A stretch of 64,000 nt of DNA, taken from Bacteroidales bacterium (GTDB taxonomy: Bacteria; Bacteroidota; Bacteroidia; Bacteroidales; UBA7332). Shown here in pieces: positions 9,306 to 19,391 of this stretch. Under the pieces are notes generated by a model. That model saw only the letters and a list, made by a program, of their open reading frames with translations, made no database searches and had not been told where the DNA came from. Within the stretch, counting starts at the first letter, position 1. The number at the start of each line of letters is the position of its first letter. Location: contig JAQTZA010000002.1 of the NCBI GenBank assembly GCA_028687995.1, positions 292,217-356,216 of the forward strand, read 5' to 3'. Position numbers and translations under genes: made by a program.

Positions 9306-10064
9306 ATGAATGAGACTGAAATAAAAAATAAAATTGGTGTATTTATAAATAGTTACACTAATTCCAAAGATGGTGGAAATTCTTTTGTAATTAATATAGC
9401 TAAAGAATTTAATAGTTATAAAGCGAAGGATAGAAAAAAAGTAATACATTTTTTGATTAATGAATTGCAGAAGCAGGATTATGAAGAGATAAATCTTGTT
9501 TGGATTGATGTATTAGGAGAAATGCGAGCCTTCGAATCTGCAATATATATATATGCGCTTTATAATAACTTTCTTATAGGCAAAGATGATTTTGATTGGG
9601 AGAAATATATAGTTCGTATTCTTCTGATATTACGTTATAAAGAGGCCGATGAGTTATATATTAGACATTTTGAAAATCATAAAAATGCTATGGGCAATAA
9701 TGGATATCTATTCTTTTTAGGAGTTCTATATTGTAGGGCAAATAAAAATAGAGGAATAGATATTCTTGCAGATTATTTTTGTAAGCATCTAGTGCTTCCC
9801 GATATAGAAATGATTCATTTTTTTGAAAATCGTATGGGCTTTCTAATTCAAAATTTAATTGAAATTTCAACTGAATACATTATTGATTTGATCAGAAAAA
9901 CTGCCAGTAAAAATCAGATTGTTGGATATCGGTTAAAAAGCATTATTGTTTCTTATCTTCAATCAAATAATATTTCTCCAGATCAAGTAGCGAAAATGGA
10001 AGTAATCGCAGATATTGTAGCAAAAATTGACATCATACCCCCGGTTCGGCGTAGCGAGCAATAA
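9306..10064 (+). CDS. Putative immunity protein for the Rhs toxin
   Basis: The protein has 252 residues, with no signal peptide and no membrane segment, and is predicted almost all-helical, like HEAT/TPR-type scaffold immunity proteins. It begins two bases after the Rhs stop codon, the normal place for a cognate immunity gene, and its low GC content matches the toxin tip. The last residues ('PPVRRSEQ') are coded by an abruptly GC-rich stretch that continues into the linker at 10038-10101. The natural C-terminus may therefore have been replaced at a cassette junction. I recognise no named immunity family. The role is inferred from position only. Confidence 0.6.
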   Translation: MNETEIKNKIGVFINSYTNSKDGGNSFVINIAKEFNSYKAKDRKKVIHFLINELQKQDYEEINLVWIDVLGEMRAFESAIYIYALYNNFLIGKDDFDWEKYIVRILLILRYKEADELYIRHFENHKNAMGNNGYLFFLGVLYCRANKNRGIDILADYFCKHLVLPDIEMIHFFENRMGFLIQNLIEISTEYIIDLIRKTASKNQIVGYRLKSIIVSYLQSNNISPDQVAKMEVIADIVAKIDIIPPVRRSEQ

Positions 10065-10101
10065 ACCATAGCGCAGTCGTTGAGCGAGGGCTCTGTCCCC
10101 A
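10038..10101. other. GC-rich linker at a toxin-cassette junction
   Basis: About 64 bases of clearly higher GC content separate the immunity gene body from the next cassette and code for its last few residues plus non-coding DNA. They hold related words such as TAGCGAGC and TGAGCGAGG. A 'PP..RR' protein end also occurs at the end of the next broken gene (near 10780-10799), hinting that both ends were made by the same kind of event. Confidence 0.4.
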
Positions 10102-10329
10102 GTGGATCCTATAGCTAATCAAGAAGTGCGAGTCTCAATTGTTGAAGGGGATTATAAGCTTGATTTCAGGGTCGAAACCCATAATAGAGTTCAAAATATA
10201 TTTAAGGACTTGAGTTTGAATAAGGATGATTATGTTAGGCACGCAAACATCCAATTTTATCAGCGAATCGAGGGGACGTGGAGAGAAATAAATGTACCAG
10301 GAACAAATCAGCAGAACTATCATATATAA
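10102..10329 (+). CDS. Displaced toxin-tail fragment or orphan small protein
   Basis: The frame encodes 75 residues from a GTG at 10102 and is open back to 10084, with an in-frame TGA at 10081. There is no signal peptide and no clear start site. The sequence is hydrophilic, with a 'VRHANIQFYQRI' segment. It lies between a complete immunity gene and a broken immunity-like gene, exactly where a displaced Rhs C-terminal tip would be expected. I therefore read it as the end of an older toxin tip that lost its core. I cannot name a toxin family, and it may not be translated. Confidence 0.4.
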   Translation: MDPIANQEVRVSIVEGDYKLDFRVETHNRVQNIFKDLSLNKDDYVRHANIQFYQRIEGTWREINVPGTNQQNYHI

Positions 10330-10340
10330 TAAATAAAGAT

Positions 10341-10799
10341 ATGAATGACCCGTATTACAAAGAGCATACAATGTCACATTTTTTACTCTCAATTTTCCGA
10401 AAAGTGCCCTAAAAAAGCACTTGGTATATCTGCGATTTTATGCAGGATATTTGGTCTGATTTTCCTGATATCGATGGCCTTAAGAATTTTTATGTGAAAG
10501 ATAATAAGTATGACAGCAGCAATAGTTTGATAATTGGAATAGAAATTAATGAAGAATTTATAGAATGGTTTGGATATTTTATAGAAAAAAATCATCTGTC
10601 TTGGTGTTATTGGTATCGGCATTTTGTTTCTAATAAAGAAACGGTTTATTTTGTTGCATTGGAATCGAATAACTTAGTTTTATTGGATGAGTTGAATTTT
10701 ACTGAAGCAGAGATAAATGGAATATCCGCTTTAGATAATTATATAAGCGTTGAAACAAATCTAGAGAGTTGTTTTTATCCGCCTTCCCTTCGGAGGTAA
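10341..10799 (+). pseudogene. Immunity-like gene broken by an in-frame TAA
   Basis: An ATG at 10341 opens a frame that reads 23 codons, meets TAA at 10410-10412, and then continues in the same frame to 10799. Without the stop the protein would be 152 residues: acidic, rich in aromatic residues ('FIEWFGYFIEKNHLSW'), with no signal peptide. These traits and the position behind a toxin-tail fragment fit a small cytoplasmic immunity protein. A single base change (for example GAA to TAA) would explain the break. A shorter product starting at the ATG at 10440 is possible (119 residues). The final 'PPSLRR' seems to be coded by a GC-richer patch joined on at a cassette boundary. Confidence 0.6.
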
Positions 10800-10803
10800 T
10801 TTC

Positions 10804-10863
10804 CCCTCAACTTGGACGACATTAGGAAAGGAGACTTGGGATGATAAAAGAGTTTGGTTAACA
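10804..10863 (+). repeat. 60-bp direct repeat, copy 2 (remnant of the Rhs toxin tip)
   Basis: This is a near-identical copy (58/60) of 9010-9069 from the toxin tip. It joins straight onto an Rhs core fragment that is in a different frame, so it is a scar and not a working domain. Confidence 0.9.
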
Positions 10864-11930
10864 GGATACTCGTACCAAATGGATTGTTAGTCGTGGATAT
10901 ACTGGACACGAGCATATCGATGCCTTTGGCATAATCAATATGAATGGTCGAGTGTATGACCCATTGACCTCAATGTTCCTATCACCCGACCCGTATGTGC
11001 AAGCACCAGACAATTGGCTCAACTACAATCGCTATGGGTATTGCTTCGGCAATCCGTTTAAATATACTGATCCGAATGGGAAAGTATTCTTTCTGCTAGT
11101 ACCTATGATATACGGTGCAATAATAGGTGCATTCTCAAATGCTGCAATTATGGGCTTTACCGGTCAATTAGGCGGAGGACCGGGTAGTTTCTTTAAAGCA
11201 ATGGGAGTTGGCGCATTGGCTGGCGCTGCTGGAGCAGCAGCCGGTGGGTATGTCGGCAGCATTATGAAAGTGGGAGGCTTTCTGGGTGGTGCCGCTTCCG
11301 GTGCGGCAGGCGGCGCAGCCGGTGGCTTCGTAGGCGGAGCCGGTAATGTGTGGGCTAATGGCGGAAGCTTTGGTGATGGATTGTCTGCTGGATTCAAAGG
11401 GGGATTGATTGGCGGCGTTACTGGCGGATTGATTGGCGGAATGGTTAGTGGAGTTAATGCGGTAGCGCATGATGGTAATTTTTGGGATGGTGTTGGTGCA
11501 AAATATGATATGATAGCACCAAAGAATAAAACAGATGATATAAAAACTACTAATAAAATAGAGTATAGTAATAAATCAGCCAAAGAGTTTTCAGATAGTC
11601 ATTTTGGCAAAAAGATTGATGGCTTAGAGAAACTTCATGCTGACGGAACTCTTCCTGAGAATTATTCAACAGAGGAAGGAGCTGTATTTAATAAAGAAGG
11701 TGATCAAGTTTGGGGAACAACCCGTGATCTTGGCGGTCGAAACTCGAATGAATACTGTAAGAAGTCAATTGAATCAACAAGGTGCAAATTATGGACAACG
11801 GACGTCTTATGAAGGTATTACATTTTCTCCTACTGGTAAACCTGCTTACCTACCATTTGATAATAACTCATTAAGTAGGTTGCAACAAGGATTAGTTCCA
11901 GCTACTACTGATAAATTTTTAACATTCTAA
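10862..11930 (+). pseudogene. Orphan Rhs core with frameshifted toxin tip
   Basis: The frame opens right after an in-frame TAA at 10859-10861 and resembles the main Rhs gene from its 'DTRTKWIV' segment on, through 'NMNGRVYDP', 'SMFLSPDPY' and 'DPNG'. It therefore holds only the last ~70 residues of the core and lacks any N-terminal part. A long Gly/Ala-rich stretch and a different toxin tip follow. The frame ends at 11812, but the following coding sense ('ANYGQRTSYEGITF...', to TAA at 11930) continues in another frame. I place a one-base-type frameshift between about 11735 and 11770. The ATG at 10940 could start a 290-residue product, but that would be a core scrap. This is the silent-tip arrangement known from other Rhs loci. 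Confidence 0.75.
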
Positions 11931-11932
11931 CT

Positions 11933-12439
11933 ATGAAAACACTAATAGCTTTAGTTTTATTTGTTGCATCTTGTAATAGTAATGCACAGGATATTAGTTA
12001 TACTGACATTTTGAAATATATTCAAGCATTTAATTATATTGTAAATGAAAGTGTCGGTCTAAACAAACGAGTAATTGTTGTTGATACTATTGTTTTCTTA
12101 GAAAGGGCTTCCTTTTGAGAAGACCTAAAGACTCCAACGGAAAGACCAGAAGTAGCGATTAATAGGATAGATAGTATAGATAAAACGAGACGATTTTGTC
12201 ATTTCTATTCTACAAAGCTCTCGAACTCATTTAGGAGAGATACATCTGCTACATTGAACCTTTATTTCTCAAAAATATTTGATGACAGCTTGATTGCAGA
12301 ACTTGTCAACAATAAGGGATTGCACAGAGCAAGCTATAATCGCATAACCATGTTTAATACTGGATATCAATATCTATTTATATTTGATTCAAATGATCAT
12401 ATAAAAGGAGTTCTAAAAAAAGAAGTGAGATATAACTAA
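11933..12439 (+). pseudogene. Immunity-like lipoprotein gene broken by an in-frame TGA
   Basis: Starting two bases after the orphan toxin stop, an ATG opens a frame with a lipoprotein signal peptide ('LFVASC', Cys at residue 14). It meets TGA at 12116-12118 and continues in the same frame for 107 more codons to 12439. Read through, the protein would have about 168 residues. TGA is a real stop in this genome (ung ends with it), so recoding is unlikely. Position and size fit a membrane-anchored immunity protein for the orphan tip. Toxin and partner are both broken, as expected once selection on the pair is lost. Confidence 0.65.
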
Positions 12440-12524
12440 CATGGTAATGTATCAGATTTGGCGTTAGTCATACATGCCCTATATGAATAGAATCCACCAT
12501 GACGAAAGAAAGTAGTGATTTAGA

Positions 12525-15197
12525 TTACCTTTTCAGGATTACTATTTCGTCGAGAAGAGCTTGATTGGTTTCGCTGTTCATGTTTTCGTTTGCCGATTCG
12601 AAAATAATTGAGATCGTGTTTTTTCCTTTGTTGAGTTTTACACCAATGGCGTTGCTCAGTCCCCAGTTAGACCATTCTCCATCGCCACGCTGAGGCATCA
12701 CGAGTGTTCCGGTGAATTGATTGTTGACTCTGAGTGTGCGAATAGCGCATTTGTTGTCGGAGTGTATGTGTCCGTTTCCATTGGCGTAGCGCACCTGAAT
12801 GGTGTATTGACCCGTGGCGGCAATTTCTATAGGGATTTCTATTCCGGTATTGGTTTTTTTTCCGATTTCTACAAATCCGCCACCTGTATATCCAGTGCTC
12901 AGTCGTTCCGATTTGGGTGCAAACTCTTCGATTTGATAAGTGGTTGCGTTGCCGGTATTGTCGAGCACAATAGGTTCACTTGCAAACGAAGCTATCCCAT
13001 TGTGATCGATGGCTTGAACCTGATATTCGGCTGTTGGGTTAGTTGCCGCAATCGCACATTTCGTTGTAATGGCTTCGGTCTCTCCATTTTTTATTACTCG
13101 GTATTTGATTGCATTGTCAACCTTTTTCCAATGAATAATACCTTTGCTGAGAGTTGCTAGAGGAGCTTCTGGACTAAATTTGTTGCCAACAAGATTTGTT
13201 TTTGCATCTGAATCATTAGTATTGTTGAGTGTGATGCGAATGTCGTGTTTGCCACTCAAATTGCCCGCTATTTCGGGTTTAGTCTCCACACCGTCGATTT
13301 CAAATTTCTTGATACTATTTCCGAAGCCTTCCATCGTGATGTTTAGAATTGAATTGCGGTAGTGGAAGTTCGACAAGGTGCGTTTTCCACTCAAAGTCTT
13401 GGGGATCAATGGATGGAACGTGAGCGAGTTCGCGTTAAAATTGATTCCGAATAGGAGTTTGTGAACGAGTGCGATATTGCCCGAAAGACTCCACAACATT
13501 CGGCTCGAATTGATTTGAGTTCCTGCAAAATCGCCTGTTTCTGCAACCATATTCTCTTTGTTGGTCAGAAACATCGTTGTGGTGCGATAGATAGCCGAAA
13601 TCTGGTGAAGTGCAGCGCTTTCGTTTCCAACTTTGGCAGATGCTAGAGCGAAATAGGATTGTACAAACGGCCAAATGGCGTTGTTGTGGTAGGGCGGAAT
13701 GTCGGGAATCTGAGGATATAGACAGGGTGCACCCCAGTTTAGAACAGGTGTGTTGGCAATAACCGATTTTGCCCTTTCTCCCTCAGCTATGCCGAACAAC
13801 ACACACACTGCTTCTCCCAAAGTTTCGGATTTGTCAGACAGAATCAAATGATTTCTCCCATAGCGATATTGTCCATAGTATCCTTTTCCCGGAATCCAAA
13901 GGTAAGTGTTAATTCCCTCTTTAATTTTGTTTGCGATTGCGAGGTGTTTTTCGGCTGTAGCTTCGTCGTTCATCAGCGTAGCCATTTGCGACAGAACCAT
14001 ATTGGCGTTGTAGTGAATGGCGTTTGTTCCTAGATTTTCTGATTGATAGATGTCGATAGGTTGCATCCACTTCGGATAAGTTTGCTCTCTCCAGTCGAGA
14101 AACGACGATTCGCCTCTAACTAGTCCGGTTGTTGGGTCGTATGCATTCAGAATATCATCTTCGATGGAGTTTTTGATGACGATGTAGGCATATTTCAACC
14201 AATCGTAGTCGCCCGTTGCTTTGTAGAGCTCCCAAGCTGCCGTTGCCCACACAATGCGGTCGGTGGAAACAGGATACGAACCTCCTGTGCCAGTATCTTG
14301 AATGATTCTGTCGTTTTTTACTTTACGCATCAGGCTGTATTTGGTCACTTTGGGTTGCATGTGTGCCATCGACAAAATGATGCTGTAGCTGATGTCGCGA
14401 GTCCACACACCAGCCCAATCTTGTCCGGTGCGAAACGTGCTATCGGGTTCAATGGCTTTAATCATCTCTTCCAAAGAGAGATTGTAAACGGCATCCGAAA
14501 TGGTGTAGTCGGATCGATACGATGGTTGAGCAGACAGATTGGTCGATAGATTCCAGAAGTTCGTTGTTGGTAGTTGCTTTTCTCTGGTGTTGAGCTTGAG
14601 TGTGATTTCGTAGATTCCATCACCATCGGCATCTTTTAGCTCCATATCTGGTTTTGCATTCAGGTTGCTGAAGTCCCAAGATAGGGGAGACGCTCCGCCT
14701 GCGATATAGACTCCTTTGAAATCGGCTTTCGATAGCTTTTCGCCGTTGAAGAGCGTATAGAATCCATCTTTGTTGAGAGCAGTAATAACGTGCCGCATAT
14801 CTAATTTGATGTTCCATGTTGTGTTGCGCGAAAGATCAATATTTTTCGCTTTTTTATCCGCAGAAATGAGCTGTTTACCGAATACAATGGTTGTCGTACA
14901 GCTTCCATTCAGCGGATGAAGCGTAATGATGTGATTCTTGCCTGAGGGCATCTCGTTGTCGCGCGAATTGATGCTGAATTTGACTTGAACTGTCGAGCTG
15001 TATTTGTTTGCATCGAGACTCAAATAGTTCGACGAAATTGATTTCGGTGATAGCGCTTTTGCTTTAAATTCTCTTTGAATTACACTGTCAGGATGCACCG
15101 AGAATGCTTTCGATTTAAAAATCGGAACGTGATTGAAAGCATGAATAGACACAATCAGTGAGAAAAAAATAAGCAGAATTTGAAGGCTCTTTTGCAT
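12525..15197 (-). CDS. Secreted six-hairpin (alpha/alpha)6 glycosidase with C-terminal CBM
   Basis: The protein has 890 residues from the ATG at 15197 (a TTG four codons upstream is less likely), with a signal peptide at 1-~22. An N-terminal beta module carries a starch-binding-like 'DADGDGIYEITLKL' segment. The central helical barrel includes 'GQDWAGVWTRDISYSI', a hallmark of the MGH1/GH63-like six-hairpin glycosidases often annotated as glycogen debranching-like. An Fn3-like domain and a CBM6/35-like module ('EEFAPKSERLSTGYTGGG' to the end) follow. No T9SS signal is present, so it is probably periplasmic. It is the last gene of the lacI-linked minus-strand operon, 18 bases after the cellobiose phosphorylase gene. 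The exact substrate is unknown. Confidence 0.75.
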   Translation of the reverse strand: MQKSLQILLIFFSLIVSIHAFNHVPIFKSKAFSVHPDSVIQREFKAKALSPKSISSNYLSLDANKYSSTVQVKFSINSRDNEMPSGKNHIITLHPLNGSCTTTIVFGKQLISADKKAKNIDLSRNTTWNIKLDMRHVITALNKDGFYTLFNGEKLSKADFKGVYIAGGASPLSWDFSNLNAKPDMELKDADGDGIYEITLKLNTREKQLPTTNFWNLSTNLSAQPSYRSDYTISDAVYNLSLEEMIKAIEPDSTFRTGQDWAGVWTRDISYSIILSMAHMQPKVTKYSLMRKVKNDRIIQDTGTGGSYPVSTDRIVWATAAWELYKATGDYDWLKYAYIVIKNSIEDDILNAYDPTTGLVRGESSFLDWREQTYPKWMQPIDIYQSENLGTNAIHYNANMVLSQMATLMNDEATAEKHLAIANKIKEGINTYLWIPGKGYYGQYRYGRNHLILSDKSETLGEAVCVLFGIAEGERAKSVIANTPVLNWGAPCLYPQIPDIPPYHNNAIWPFVQSYFALASAKVGNESAALHQISAIYRTTTMFLTNKENMVAETGDFAGTQINSSRMLWSLSGNIALVHKLLFGINFNANSLTFHPLIPKTLSGKRTLSNFHYRNSILNITMEGFGNSIKKFEIDGVETKPEIAGNLSGKHDIRITLNNTNDSDAKTNLVGNKFSPEAPLATLSKGIIHWKKVDNAIKYRVIKNGETEAITTKCAIAATNPTAEYQVQAIDHNGIASFASEPIVLDNTGNATTYQIEEFAPKSERLSTGYTGGGFVEIGKKTNTGIEIPIEIAATGQYTIQVRYANGNGHIHSDNKCAIRTLRVNNQFTGTLVMPQRGDGEWSNWGLSNAIGVKLNKGKNTISIIFESANENMNSETNQALLDEIVILKR

Positions 15198-15215
15198 ACG
15201 AATTGGCAATGATAA

Positions 15216-17657
15216 TTAATTTAGCGTGATTTCAACCGTTACGTTGCTTCCCTGAGGAAAAGCGTTAACTGTATTTCCTTCGATTTGTTTACCATTAACG
15301 GAAATAGAAACTTCTCCTTTCATCAATTTCTTTGGATTATTCACCCGAATATTGTACGTAGCTCCTCTGAATTTGCGAGTAACTTCGAATTTTTCTAGAT
15401 GAGACGGAATACATGGAGAAAACTCCAATCCGTTGTAGGTTGGTTTTATGCCCAAGATATATTGACTAATCGCATAAAAATTCCAGGCAGCAGTGCCTGT
15501 CAACCACGAGTTTTTGGCTTCTCCGGGCTTGAACGCATGTTTACCTGCAATCATTTGAGCATAGACATAAGGCTCAACTTTGTGCAATTCGACATCTTTG
15601 ATGTAAGCCGGATTGATTTTGGTGTAGTATTCCCAAGCGCGATCGCCGTTTCCTACTACCGTTTCGCCAATGATTACCCACGGATTGTTGTGGCAAAAAA
15701 TTCCGGCGTTCTCTTTGTAACCTTCGGGATAGGAAGATATTTCGCCATATTCGATGTGGTATTTCGAGAATGGCGGATCTTGGAGTATCAGTCCGTGCTC
15801 GGTGTTGAGGTGTTTGTTTACCGATTCGAGCGCGCGTTGCGTCATTGCTTCGTCGAGCCCGATACCCGCCATGGCACACCAAGAGTTTGATTCAATGAAT
15901 ATTTTGGCTTCTTCGTTTTCGTTCGAGCCAATTTTGTTTCCATAAAAGTCATAAGCACGCAAAAACCAATTTCCGTCCCAGCCGTGTTGTTTGATTTTCT
16001 CGGTCATTTTCTCCACTTCCGCTTGTGCACGCATTGCTTCTGATGCGTTGCCCAGTTGAGCGCACAGCTTGGCATACTCTTTTCCGTAAACAACAAACAA
16101 TCCGGCAATCATCAAACTCTCGGCTTTCGATCCTTTGTTATTGTTTTCGGTAGTTTGAAAACTCTCATTTGGGTCTGAAGAGAAACAGTTAAGATTTAGA
16201 CAATCATTCCAGTCTGCTCGTCCGATTAGCGGCAACTCGTGTGGTCCAAGGTTTTCGATCACATGGTTGAACGAAACCGTTAAATGCTCAAACAGGGGAA
16301 CTTCAGTGCCAGATTTGTTGTCGTAAGGCACCAAAGCATCGAGAATAGAGTAGTCGCCTGTCTCTTTGATGTAACTTGTAACGCCAAGAATGAGCCACAT
16401 CGGGTCGTCGTTGAATCCTTGCCCAATTTCGTTGTTTCCTTTTTTTGTTAACGGTTGATATTGGTGGTAGCATCCGCCATCGGGGAACTGCGTGGCAGCA
16501 ATATCGAGTATTCTTTCGCGTGCTTTTTCGGGAACTTGATGCACAAAACCAATCAAATCTTGATTCGAATCGCGGAAACCCATGCCACGCCCAATGCCGC
16601 TTTCGAAATATGATGCCGAGCGCGAGAAGTTAAAGGTGATCATACATTGGTATTGATTCCAGATGTTGACCATTCTGTCGAGTCGTTCGTCGTTAGTTTT
16701 AATACTAAAATTGCTCAGCAGACCTTCCCAATAGGTGGCCAATTCGTCTAATGCGAGATTGACTTTTTCTACTGTGTCAAATCTGGCAATCGTCGCTTTA
16801 GCTTTCGATTTGTTGATTACGGCATGCTTTTCCCATTTCTCTTCCGGCGCATTTTCTTGATAACCCAACACAAAAACCAACTCTTTCGATTCGTTTGGAG
16901 CAAGCTCTACATGGATGCAATGTGATGCAATTGGCGACCAACCGTGCGCCACGCTGTTACCTGATACTCCTTCCGCTACTACTTGAGGTTCGTCGAATCC
17001 GTTATACAATCCGATGAATGTCTCTCTGTCGGTGTCGAATCCCTCAATAGGAGCGTTCACGGAATAATAAGCGTAATGATCGCGACGTTCGCGGTATTCT
17101 GTTTTATGATAAATGACAGAATCTTCTATTTCTACCTCACCAACCGAAAGATTGCGTTGGAAATTCTCCATATCGGTTTGTGCGTTCCAAAATGCCCATT
17201 CCACGAAAGAGAAAAGTTTGAAAGACTTAGTTTCATTGGAAGTGTTGGTTAATTTTACCTTCTGAACTTCAGCCCACGTGTTTAAGGGTACAAAATAGAG
17301 CACTTCGGCTACAATTCCGTTTTTCTCACCTTTAATTTTTGTGTAGTTGAGTCCATGTCGGCATTCATAAGCATCAAGCGGCTCTTTGCACGGTTTCCAG
17401 CTCGGATTCCAAATCGTCCCGTTGTCGTTGATGTAGAAATATTTTCCACCAGCATCGGCTGGCACATTGTTGTATCGGTAGCGAGTGATGCGGCGAAACT
17501 TAGCATCTTTGAAGAATGAGTAGCCACCAGCAGTGTTCGAGATGATGGAAAAAAAGTTTTCGTTACCGAGATAGTTTATCCACGGCCAAGGAGTGCGCGG
17601 ATTTGTTATTACATACTCTTTTTGTGTATCATCGAAATGTCCGAACTCTTTTTTCAT
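15216..17657 (-). CDS. cbp: Cellobiose phosphorylase (GH94)
   Basis: The protein has 813 residues, close to the ~820 of characterised enzymes, with no signal peptide (cytoplasmic). It phosphorolyses cellobiose to glucose 1-phosphate and glucose, saving ATP. Similarity to the Cellvibrio/Cellulomonas gilvus enzyme, as I remember it, runs over the whole length: '[24 protein letters not shown]', 'AGGYSFF', '[15 protein letters not shown]', and the catalytic-acid motif '[13 protein letters not shown]' (Asp482/Asp485). The C-terminus has the usual '[14 protein letters not shown]'. It follows araB by 41 bases in one operon. Cellobiose specificity is well supported by the conserved loop after DWNDCLN, but laminaribiose or related activity is not excluded. 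Confidence 0.88.
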   Translation of the reverse strand: MKKEFGHFDDTQKEYVITNPRTPWPWINYLGNENFFSIISNTAGGYSFFKDAKFRRITRYRYNNVPADAGGKYFYINDNGTIWNPSWKPCKEPLDAYECRHGLNYTKIKGEKNGIVAEVLYFVPLNTWAEVQKVKLTNTSNETKSFKLFSFVEWAFWNAQTDMENFQRNLSVGEVEIEDSVIYHKTEYRERRDHYAYYSVNAPIEGFDTDRETFIGLYNGFDEPQVVAEGVSGNSVAHGWSPIASHCIHVELAPNESKELVFVLGYQENAPEEKWEKHAVINKSKAKATIARFDTVEKVNLALDELATYWEGLLSNFSIKTNDERLDRMVNIWNQYQCMITFNFSRSASYFESGIGRGMGFRDSNQDLIGFVHQVPEKARERILDIAATQFPDGGCYHQYQPLTKKGNNEIGQGFNDDPMWLILGVTSYIKETGDYSILDALVPYDNKSGTEVPLFEHLTVSFNHVIENLGPHELPLIGRADWNDCLNLNCFSSDPNESFQTTENNNKGSKAESLMIAGLFVVYGKEYAKLCAQLGNASEAMRAQAEVEKMTEKIKQHGWDGNWFLRAYDFYGNKIGSNENEEAKIFIESNSWCAMAGIGLDEAMTQRALESVNKHLNTEHGLILQDPPFSKYHIEYGEISSYPEGYKENAGIFCHNNPWVIIGETVVGNGDRAWEYYTKINPAYIKDVELHKVEPYVYAQMIAGKHAFKPGEAKNSWLTGTAAWNFYAISQYILGIKPTYNGLEFSPCIPSHLEKFEVTRKFRGATYNIRVNNPKKLMKGEVSISVNGKQIEGNTVNAFPQGSNVTVEITLN

Positions 17658-17698
17658 CTTTTTTATCTTAAGAATTAATCCTATATTTTTTTTGCGAG

Positions 17699-19375
17699 CT
17701 AAAGCTGATTTTGTTCAATCAACTTTCCTAGTTTGTTGTACTGATCGTACAGCAGTTGATATTTTTCTGAATTTTCAGAGATTGGCTGGTAGGTTTTTTC
17801 AAATCCCTGTCCCATTTTTACTTGCGCTAAATGGATGTTTGGGTAGATTCCGGCAGCTACGGCGGCATACATCGCCGAACCTAGCGCGCAGGTTTGCTCA
17901 GACGCGACGACTTGAATTGGCACGTTTAGTACGTCCGCTAGAATTTGCATGATAAATGGCGATTTCTTAGCAACACCTCCCAATGCCACGACACCATCGA
18001 TCCGTACGCCTTCGGCTTTGAATCGATCGACAATCGCTTTTGACCCAAACGCTGTGGCTTCGACCAACGAGCGGAAGATTCGTGGAGCGTCTGAACCGAG
18101 GTTTATTCCCGAAATAACACCTTTCAGATTCTGATTTGCATCCGGTGTTCGACGTCCGTTCATCCAATCGAGAGCTACAAGGCCACTCTCCCCGATCGAA
18201 ATTTGTTCTGCCTCTTCGGTTAGTTTTTTGATTAAATTATCCGAAATCTCAGATATTAGTTTTTCTCTGACTTCTGAATTGACTGTTTGCGTTGAAGCTA
18301 AGATATTTTCGACAGGCCACATCAATACCTTCTTAAACCACGCATAGATGTCGCCAAAAGCAGATTGACCAGCTTCCATACCATCCATTTCGTTTACGAT
18401 AGAGCCGTCCACCTGTCCACAAATGCCTTTCACAACTATATTTTGCATGTCTAATCTTGGAGCAATCAGCATATCACACGTCGAAGTACCAATTACTTTG
18501 CTGAGATAGTACGGTTTGATTTCTCCACCAACTGCTCCGATGTGTGCATCGAACGCGCCACTGCCTACAACCACCGATTCATTTAGGCCAAGACTGTCTG
18601 CCCACTCTTTCGACAACGTTCCGACAGCAATATCGGCCGTAATTGTTTCGGCTGGCATATTGTGTTTGAAATCGACAAGCTGAGGATCGAGATTTACAAG
18701 AAATTCATCAGATGGAAATCCGCTCCAATCGGCGTGCCACAAGGCTTTGTGTCCTGCGGCACATCTGCCTCGTTTCATTGTCTTCGGATTGGTTTTGCCA
18801 GTTAGTAGTGCTGGCATCCAATCGCAATGTTCTACCCACGAAAAGCAGTTATTGGCTATCGATTTATCTTCGCGAATAATGTGCAGAACTTTCGACCAAT
18901 ACCATTCAGAAGAGTATATTCCGCCAGAATATTTGCTGAAATCGAGTCCTCCCCAATGGCGGCACAAATGATTGATTTCGTCTGCTTCTTTAATCGCTGT
19001 GTGATCTTTCCAAAGGACAAACATCGCATTCGGATTTGTTTCAAATCCCTTTTTCAACGCCAGTGGTGTTCCGTCGGAGTCAACCGCAATCGGTGTAGAT
19101 CCAGTGGTGTCGATGGAAATTCCTTTGACCAAATGTGTTGCATCGGGACATTGGCGAATGATTTCGCGAATCGTAAACTCCAGTCCTTCAATATAGTCCA
19201 ACGGGTGTTGACGAAATTGGTTTTTGGAAGGATTGCAGTATAATCCATTTTTCCATCGAGGGTATTCGAATACTGATAGTGCAATCTCTGCGCCACTTTC
19301 GGCATCAACCAACAGTGCACGCACAGAGTCAGTTCCGTAATCAACGCCAATGACGTAGTTTGGTTGGTTGTTCAT
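17699..19375 (-). CDS. araB: Ribulokinase, FGGY family (AraB type)
   Basis: The protein has 558 residues, the length of AraB and longer than fuculokinase or rhamnulokinase (~480). It phosphorylates L-ribulose, and in characterised AraB proteins also D-ribulose, at O5. AraB-diagnostic segments are seen in order: '[15 protein letters not shown]', '[12 protein letters not shown]', '[13 protein letters not shown]', '[12 protein letters not shown]', '[12 protein letters not shown]', 'VIGTSTCDM', '[12 protein letters not shown]', '[18 protein letters not shown]'. It starts 16 bases after fucI, so the two are surely co-transcribed. That pairing is odd: AraB normally goes with AraA and AraD, and FucI with FucK and FucA. 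No epimerase or aldolase gene is present in the window. With D-ribulose as substrate the product, D-ribulose 5-phosphate, would enter the pentose phosphate pathway directly. Confidence 0.88.
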   Translation of the reverse strand: MNNQPNYVIGVDYGTDSVRALLVDAESGAEIALSVFEYPRWKNGLYCNPSKNQFRQHPLDYIEGLEFTIREIIRQCPDATHLVKGISIDTTGSTPIAVDSDGTPLALKKGFETNPNAMFVLWKDHTAIKEADEINHLCRHWGGLDFSKYSGGIYSSEWYWSKVLHIIREDKSIANNCFSWVEHCDWMPALLTGKTNPKTMKRGRCAAGHKALWHADWSGFPSDEFLVNLDPQLVDFKHNMPAETITADIAVGTLSKEWADSLGLNESVVVGSGAFDAHIGAVGGEIKPYYLSKVIGTSTCDMLIAPRLDMQNIVVKGICGQVDGSIVNEMDGMEAGQSAFGDIYAWFKKVLMWPVENILASTQTVNSEVREKLISEISDNLIKKLTEEAEQISIGESGLVALDWMNGRRTPDANQNLKGVISGINLGSDAPRIFRSLVEATAFGSKAIVDRFKAEGVRIDGVVALGGVAKKSPFIMQILADVLNVPIQVVASEQTCALGSAMYAAVAAGIYPNIHLAQVKMGQGFEKTYQPISENSEKYQLLYDQYNKLGKLIEQNQL

Positions 19376-19391
19376 TTTATCTTACTATTTT

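Noticed and set aside
11164..11583. Proline-rich 139-codon minus-strand frame
   Set aside because: It is the complement of the Gly/Ala-rich stretch of the orphan Rhs tip; composition alone keeps it open.
12116..12118. TGA read as tryptophan or selenocysteine
   Set aside because: TGA is the normal stop of ung here, TGG is used for Trp throughout, and no SECIS-like hairpin follows. A nonsense mutation is simpler.
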